Shown one piece after another: positions 59,255-64,000 of a stretch of DNA of 64,000 nucleotides (position 1 is its first letter; each line of letters opens with the position of its first letter). The notes under the pieces were generated by a model. The model saw only the letters and a list, made by a program, of their open reading frames with translations. It searched no databases and was not told the origin of the DNA. The translations under genes and the position numbers were made by a program. This DNA comes from Hoeflea_A sp039025395 (GTDB taxonomy: Bacteria > Pseudomonadota > Alphaproteobacteria > Rhizobiales > Rhizobiaceae): assembly GCA_039025395.1 (NCBI GenBank), contig JBCCOK010000026.1, forward strand, positions 1 through 64,000, given 5' to 3'.

Positions 59255-60775
59255 TCAGAAAAAGCCCAGTTTGTTCGGGCTGTAGCTCATCAGAACATTC
59301 TTGGTCTGCTGATAATGGTCGAGCATCATCTTGTGGGTCTCACGCCCGATACCCGACTGCTTGTAGCCACCGAAGGCCGCATGTGCGGGATAGGCATGAT
59401 AGTTGTTAACCCAGACCCTGCCGGCATGGATAGCGCGTCCGAAACGGTAGCAGGTGTTGGCGTCGCGCGACCAAACGCCGGCGCCAAGGCCGTAAAGCGT
59501 ATCGTTGGCGATTTCCAGGGCTTCGTCCTCATCCTTGAAGGTGGTGACCGAGACAACGGGTCCGAAGATCTCTTCCTGGAACACCCGCATCTTGTTATTG
59601 CCCTTCAGAATGGTCGGCGTGACGTAGTAGCCGTTGGAGAGTTCGCCACCGAGATCAGCAGCGCCTCCGCCGGTCAGAACTTCCGCACCTTCCTGCTTGC
59701 CGATGTCGAGATAGCTGAGGATCTTCTCCTGCTGCTCTTCCGACGCCTGCGCGCCCATCATCGTCTCCGGTACGCGCGGATCACCCATCGTGATTGCTTC
59801 GGTACGCTTAATTGCCTGCTCCATGAACCGATCATAGATGTCTTCGTGAACCAGCGCCCGGCTCGGACAGGTGCACACCTCGCCCTGGTTGAGAGCGAAC
59901 ATGACGAAGCCCTCAATCGCCTTGTCGAAAAATGCGTCGTCTTCGCGCGCCACATCCTTGTGAAAGATGTTCGGCGACTTGCCACCCAGTTCGAGGGTGA
60001 CCGGAATCAGATTTTCGGTGGCATACTGCATGATCAGCCGCCCGGTCGTGGTCTCGCCGGTGAATGCGATCTTTGCGATACGAGAGCTTTGCGCCAGCGG
60101 CTTTCCGGCTTCCAGTCCGAAGCCGTTGACAATGTTGACGACGCCCGGCGGCACGACGTCGGCGATCAGTTCGGCGAAAACCATGATCGTTGCCGGGGTT
60201 TGTTCTGCAGGCTTGATAACCACGCAGTTGCCGGCCGCAATTGCCGGAGCCAGTTTCCACGCTGCCATGAGAAGCGGGAAGTTCCATGGAATAATCTGCC
60301 CGACAACACCGAGCGGCTCGTGATAGTGGTAAGCCACGGTATCGTAGTCGATTTCGCTCATTGAGCCTTCCTGGGCGCGCAGAACGGAAGCAAAGTAGCG
60401 GAAATGATCAACGGCGAGCGGAAGATCAGCCGCCATTGTTTCGCGGATCGATTTGCCGTTGTCCCAGGTCTCGCAGGTCGCCAGCGTTTCGAGGTTCTGT
60501 TCGATCACGTCAGCGATTTTCAACAGCACTGCCGAACGCTCGGCGACCGATGTATGGCCCCAGGCCTCGCGTGCCTTGTGAGCAGCATCGAGCGCGAGAT
60601 TGATATCATCAGCATCAGAGCGCGCAATCTCATTAATGACTGCACCGGTAATCGGCGTGGTATTCTCAAAATACCTGCCGTTCTTCGGGGCGACGAATTC
60701 ACCTCCGATGAAATTGTCGTAACGGGTCTTGAATGGCGAAGCGAATTTGCCCGCCACCTGAGATTGAATGTTCAT
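59255..60775 (-). CDS. NAD-dependent aldehyde dehydrogenase (acetaldehyde/ExaC/AldB type)
   Basis: 506-residue aldehyde dehydrogenase. Visible elements: HYHEPLGVVGQIIPWNFPLLMAAWKLAPAIAAGNCVVIKPAEQTP near 150-194, the general base in VTLELGGKSPNIF (about Glu264), the nucleophile in ALNQGEVCTCPSRALVHE (about Cys303, followed by a second Cys typical of this group), and VWVNNYHAYPAHAAFGGYKQSGIGRETHK near 455-483. With the DUF779 gene it forms the usual pair for ethanol or acetaldehyde oxidation. The leader carries a perfect 8-bp hairpin just before the ribosome binding site. Confidence 0.93.
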   Translation of the reverse strand: MNIQSQVAGKFASPFKTRYDNFIGGEFVAPKNGRYFENTTPITGAVINEIARSDADDINLALDAAHKAREAWGHTSVAERSAVLLKIADVIEQNLETLATCETWDNGKSIRETMAADLPLAVDHFRYFASVLRAQEGSMSEIDYDTVAYHYHEPLGVVGQIIPWNFPLLMAAWKLAPAIAAGNCVVIKPAEQTPATIMVFAELIADVVPPGVVNIVNGFGLEAGKPLAQSSRIAKIAFTGETTTGRLIMQYATENLIPVTLELGGKSPNIFHKDVAREDDAFFDKAIEGFVMFALNQGEVCTCPSRALVHEDIYDRFMEQAIKRTEAITMGDPRVPETMMGAQASEEQQEKILSYLDIGKQEGAEVLTGGGAADLGGELSNGYYVTPTILKGNNKMRVFQEEIFGPVVSVTTFKDEDEALEIANDTLYGLGAGVWSRDANTCYRFGRAIHAGRVWVNNYHAYPAHAAFGGYKQSGIGRETHKMMLDHYQQTKNVLMSYSPNKLGFF

Positions 60776-60795
60776 GATTATTCTCCCTGGTTACC

Positions 60796-60817
60796 GATCC
60801 GGGCCTCCACCCGGATC
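60796..60817 (-). promoter_or_regulatory. hairpin in the leader of the aldehyde dehydrogenase gene
   Basis: GATCCGGG and CCCGGATC form a perfect 8-bp inverted repeat around a six-base loop, 20 bp upstream of the dehydrogenase ATG. It could be an operator or an mRNA structure next to the ribosome binding site. Confidence 0.4.
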
Positions 60818-61412
60818 ACTACGCTTTCATGCATTGCGGCTTGTCGAAGTAGGCCGCTGGCTGTCACCCTTCGCCTTGGACCTCGCTTGAAACGCCCTTG
60901 TTGCAAGGCGCGAAAGCGATTAGGCGCGAGGGTAGTCAGCCGGTTCCGAGACATGTCACGGGGCAATCGGACGTCCTGCGTCCGGCGCCAGAAGAACGGG
61001 CTGCCTCGGATGAACTCCTCCCGTTCTCTCAAAACCTCGCGCCACGAACCGGGCGCCGACGGCCCATCCGCACTGACACGAGAAAAGCCTCTAAATCCAA
61101 TGCCGCATAGGGCGTGCCGGTTCGGTTCGAATTCACATCGAGATGTCCAATGGATGGCAGGTCACGCAAAATGCCGGCCCGCCACTACACTGCTCTCGAT
61201 GAGCCTCCGTCTTCTTGGAGCAATGTTTTTGTCGACTGTGTGCAAGTTTGGTCCACGCGGGATCGTTGGGCGAAATCTCGGTACAGAACCGATAATCAGC
61301 ACCAATCATGATTATTATACTCAACAAAAGAGTAGTGCAGCAATTAAGATTTATCAAGCCGGCATCAGACGCAGATATGGCGTTCCAGATCGGCTTGCGA
61401 CCGGCGCGTTAT
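60818..61412. other. 595-bp region without a recognised gene
   Basis: No reading frame here looks like a known protein, and the frames present have no ribosome binding site. The stretch near 61300-61350 is AT-rich and includes AATCATGATT (61304-61313), a 10-bp palindrome. It presumably carries the promoter of the leftward dehydrogenase gene. A decayed regulator gene cannot be excluded. Confidence 0.4.
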
Positions 61413-62360
61413 TCAGGAAACCGCAGCGCTGATTCTTGCGACGGCGGTCTCGACCAGATCGGGTCTTGCGTGATGGGCCATGTGGCCTACTCCGGGAGCA
61501 ACGCTGATCTTCGCTTGCGAAACCTGTTCCTTGAATCCGATGACATGACGGTCAACGGTCAGCAGCCAGTCGCGCTCCCCATGGACGATCTCGATCGGCA
61601 AGTCGAGCGCGGGATAACGTTTCGACAGCCGCGAGATTGCTGCATGAGTTTGCGCCAGATCCTGACCGTTTGCGTGCATCGTCGAATGGCGAAGGGAAAG
61701 CGGTGCACCTACATAGTCCAGATAACCATCCGGCGGGATTTGCGGTCTGAAGGCGCGGGCAACGAAATCCTCGACACCACCATTGTCGGCGTTTCGGACG
61801 AGCCGCCGGGCATAGTATCTGGCCCCTGCCCGCATGATCCCTAGCCCATCCAGTACATCTGCTGCCGTTCCCCAGGGCATATTCGCGCCGGAAACAGAAA
61901 CCACACCTGACACCTCCTGAGGGTTCTCAAGTGCCCATGCGAAAGCCACAACGGCACCCCAGCTGTGGCCCACCAGAATCGGCCGCTCAATATCGAGGAC
62001 GCGTGCGGCAGCGCGTAACTGGCTTGCCTGGCGGGCCGGTGTCCACGTGCCCGGGCCACGCTCCGAATGTCCGTAGCCGGGTCTGTCCATGGCTACAACG
62101 CGCCGCTTTTTCGCCAGGTCTCCGGCTATGGAAAAGGTCCAGTCACGAAGGTTTACATTTGAGCCGTGAAGAAGAACCACGGGCGGGCCACCGGAACCGG
62201 AATCGGTCGCATGCACTGTCCTGCCGTTAATCTCGATAAGGTCACCAAGCGGAGGATAGGCGTTGGCGGCAACGACATCGGGTATGGTGACCGTGCGCGG
62301 CGAACTGCAAGAGGCGAGAGATGCCGCACCAGCGGCCGCCAGAAAGGTTCGTCTGCGCAT
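61413..62360 (-). CDS. alpha/beta hydrolase, predicted lipoprotein
   Basis: 315-residue alpha/beta hydrolase with a lipoprotein-type signal: MRRRTFLAAAGAASLASCSS, lipobox Leu-Ala-Ser-Cys18, also a possible Tat signal. The oxyanion region is VVLLHGSNVNLRDWTF (His65-Gly66), the nucleophile elbow GHSWGA holds Ser133, the acid is likely Asp in VHGERDWLLTVD (about 269), and the histidine is in APGVGHMAHHARPD (about 295). Closest in style to haloalkane-dehalogenase-like or general esterases; the substrate is unknown. It would act at the cell envelope. It is a single gene reading leftward. Confidence 0.88.
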   Translation of the reverse strand: MRRRTFLAAAGAASLASCSSPRTVTIPDVVAANAYPPLGDLIEINGRTVHATDSGSGGPPVVLLHGSNVNLRDWTFSIAGDLAKKRRVVAMDRPGYGHSERGPGTWTPARQASQLRAAARVLDIERPILVGHSWGAVVAFAWALENPQEVSGVVSVSGANMPWGTAADVLDGLGIMRAGARYYARRLVRNADNGGVEDFVARAFRPQIPPDGYLDYVGAPLSLRHSTMHANGQDLAQTHAAISRLSKRYPALDLPIEIVHGERDWLLTVDRHVIGFKEQVSQAKISVAPGVGHMAHHARPDLVETAVARISAAVS

Positions 62361-62505
62361 TTGCCCGTCCCTTCATTCAATCCGCAAACTGAAACACTTA
62401 TGTTGCGCGCGGGCAAGCCGCTGCACCTGATAAGCGCGCAAACGTCTCGGTGGTTGCCCTCTCCTTTGCTCCGCGCCATGTTAAGCCGTCAGGTCCAACA
62501 GCACG

Positions 62506-63549
62506 ATGAGTACAAACCGGAATTCGCGGATGGCGCTGCTAGAATTTACCGACCGCGGGATCTTTTGCCCAAAGGCTGACATCTATATTGACCCCTGGCG
62601 ACCGGTTGACCGGGCGCTGATTACGCATGGCCATGCCGACCATGCCCGTCCCGGCCACGGTGCTTATTTATGTACGGAAGCCGCGGCACCGGTCATTCGG
62701 CTTCGGCTCGGCGACATCTCTTTGAAGACAGTTCGTTTCGGCGAAGCCCGGACGATCAACGGGGTTGATTTCTCTTTTCATCCGGCCGGCCACATCCCGG
62801 GATCGGCGCAAATTCGTATCGAACACAAGGGCGAAATCTGGGTTGTATCGGGCGACTACAAGGTCGGGCCCGACAGTCTCTCGGAGGCGTTCGAGCCCAT
62901 CCGGTGTCATACCTTCATCAGCGAATGCACATTCGGCCTGCCGGTTTTCAAATGGCAGCCGCAGAACGAGGTGCTCACCGATATCAATAGCTGGTGGCAC
63001 GACAATGCGGGAGCCGGAACGACAAGCGTTCTGGGGGCTTATTCGCTCGGCAAGGCCCAGAGATTGCTGGCCGGCATCGATACGGGTATCGGGCCGATCT
63101 TTACCCATGGCGCGGTGGAGGTCACGAACACGGTTTTGCGTGCACAGGGGCTGAAGCTGCCAAAAACAACGAGGGTGAGCGATGCGCAGGGCAAGAACGA
63201 TTTCGCGGGTGCACTGGTCATAGCACCGCCCGGCGCGCTTGGCTCTGCATGGATGCGCCGTTTTCCACGGGCGGCAACGGGATTTGCTTCAGGCTGGATG
63301 GCCTTGCGCGGGGTGCGGCGCCGACGCGCAGTCGATCGCGGTTTCGTCCTATCCGATCACGGCGACTGGACGGAACTCAACGATGCGATCACTGCGACCG
63401 GCGCGGAGCGAATTTATGTCACGCATGGCTACACCGAGATTTTCAGACGCTGGCTCGAAGAACGCGGATTCGACGCAAGAGTTGTCGAAACCGAGTATCG
63501 CGGCGACGATATAGAAGAGGCTCCTCAAGACGAAGAGGCCCCGGCATGA
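62506..63549 (+). CDS. ligase-associated DNA exonuclease (metallo-beta-lactamase/beta-CASP type)
   Basis: 347-residue nuclease of the MBL fold that is encoded with ATP-dependent DNA ligases in many proteobacteria. The Zn site is ALITHGHADHARPGHG (HGHADH) near 37-52, with FSFHPAGHIPGSAQIRIEHKGEIWVVSGDYK near 89-119, and the late histidines in VLSDHGDWTELND near 281-293 and VTHGYTE. It acts in DNA end processing with the ligase. The stop overlaps the ligase ATG by four bases. ATG at 62506 is used; ATG at 62530 is an alternative. Confidence 0.88.
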   Translation: MSTNRNSRMALLEFTDRGIFCPKADIYIDPWRPVDRALITHGHADHARPGHGAYLCTEAAAPVIRLRLGDISLKTVRFGEARTINGVDFSFHPAGHIPGSAQIRIEHKGEIWVVSGDYKVGPDSLSEAFEPIRCHTFISECTFGLPVFKWQPQNEVLTDINSWWHDNAGAGTTSVLGAYSLGKAQRLLAGIDTGIGPIFTHGAVEVTNTVLRAQGLKLPKTTRVSDAQGKNDFAGALVIAPPGALGSAWMRRFPRAATGFASGWMALRGVRRRRAVDRGFVLSDHGDWTELNDAITATGAERIYVTHGYTEIFRRWLEERGFDARVVETEYRGDDIEEAPQDEEAPA

Positions 63550-64000
63550 AGAATTTCGCCGAACTCTTCACGGCCCTCGACCGAACAACCAAAACCACTG
63601 TCAAAGTCAATGCGATGGCGGATTTTTTCGCTTTAGCCAGCGACGAAGACAAGCTCTGGACGATTGCGCTCCTGTCGCATCGCCGGCCACGCCGCACAGT
63701 CAACACCACACTCCTGCGCCAATGGGCAGCGGATGCTGCCGGCATACCGCTTTGGTTGTTTGAAGAAGCCTATCCGGTGGTCGGCGATCTTGCCGAGACG
63801 ATTGCGCTGGTGCTGCCCGAACATGGCGACAGTGCCGACGTATCGCTGAGCGAGTGGATTCGATTGATCGTCGGGCTGCGTGACGTTGATGAGAATGCCA
63901 GAAAAGAGGCTGTTGTCGACGCGTGGAAACGGCTGAACCGCATCGAGTGCTTTTTGTTCAACAAGCTGATTACCGGCGGGTTTCGCGTCGGCGTATCGCA
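63546..64000 (+). CDS. ATP-dependent DNA ligase (cisplatin damage response type), N-terminal part
   Basis: First 151 residues of an ATP-dependent DNA ligase; the gene runs off the window. The visible helical N-terminal domain, FAELFTALDRTTKTTVKVNAM near 4-24, LWTIALLSHRRPRRTVNTTLL near 38-58, and IECFLFNKLITGGFRVGVS at the cut, matches the LigB/LigC-like ligases found next to the exonuclease. The adenylation lysine lies beyond the window. It overlaps the exonuclease gene by ATGA; a helicase (Lhr-type) and phosphoesterase often follow in this cluster but cannot be seen here. Confidence 0.87.
   Translation, partial: MKNFAELFTALDRTTKTTVKVNAMADFFALASDEDKLWTIALLSHRRPRRTVNTTLLRQWAADAAGIPLWLFEEAYPVVGDLAETIALVLPEHGDSADVSLSEWIRLIVGLRDVDENARKEAVVDAWKRLNRIECFLFNKLITGGFRVGVS

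Noticed and set aside
61125..61145. GGTTCGAATTC, which resembles a tRNA T-loop
   Set aside because: No acceptor stem, D-arm or anticodon arm could be formed around it.

Overview
The window looks like chromosome of an alphaproteobacterium of the Hyphomicrobiales (Rhizobiales), close to the Phyllobacteriaceae/Rhizobiaceae. The inference rests on a moderately high GC coding style, dense ATGA-coupled operons, many catabolic clusters each with its own GntR, TetR, LysR or LacI regulator, TRAP and BMP-type uptake systems, DUF779 next to an aldehyde dehydrogenase, and a ligase-associated exonuclease plus cisplatin-type ATP ligase pair. No rRNA, tRNA, CRISPR array, prophage or intact insertion sequence was seen. 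Both window ends cut a gene.

Layout. 1-8904: a catabolic operon with a divergent aldehyde dehydrogenase. Its genes are a GntR regulator, a two-subunit aconitase/LeuCD-type hydratase, an isocitrate-lyase/PEP-mutase family lyase, HyuB and HyuA hydantoinase/oxoprolinase subunits and an isochorismatase-fold protein that lacks the usual nucleophilic cysteine. 8923-13132: an RND efflux pump and its adaptor, behind a perfect 16-bp palindrome. 13479-14507: a DMT permease. 14679-21772: a ureidoglycine-aminohydrolase-like cupin, a TetR regulator and a demethylation operon (GcvT-fused dimethylglycine/sarcosine dehydrogenase, MttB-family methyltransferase, DAO-type oxidoreductase). The same 20-bp dyad lies upstream of the cupin gene and in the TetR divergent region, so the two blocks are probably one regulon. 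21844-22794: a scar where an IS5-family transposase remnant is fused to a LysR gene that has lost its DNA-binding domain.

22951-32804: a tightly coupled operon for uptake and breakdown of an unidentified nucleoside-like compound (GntR, BMP binding protein, ABC ATPase, two permeases, cysteine hydrolase, PfkB kinase, nucleoside phosphorylase, SIS-domain protein, aldehyde dehydrogenase). 32801-37630: a class V aminotransferase, an Asp/Glu-racemase-fold protein missing both catalytic cysteines, a tandem OsmC protein, a LysR regulator and a DUF1330 protein. 37847-42986: two pirins, a DUF5996 protein, 6-phosphogluconate dehydrogenase and a LacI regulator. 43136-48834: a broken LivM fragment, a small charged protein, a repeat-rich OmpA protein and a TRAP transporter.

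49023-51979: two convergent photolyase-family genes, the first without the iron-sulfur cysteines of its family. 52194-64000: mixed housekeeping and accessory genes, including a DUF6958 protein, a SleB-type cell wall hydrolase, a serine hydrolase, GNAT, DUF3500, a seven-helix membrane protein of unknown family, a VOC protein, DUF779 with aldehyde dehydrogenase, a lipoprotein alpha/beta hydrolase and the start of a DNA-repair exonuclease/ligase operon.

The most promising material for new biology is the first catabolic operon, the TetR regulon joined by a duplicated operator, and the nucleoside-type operon. Substrates of all three are inferred from family membership and gene order only.
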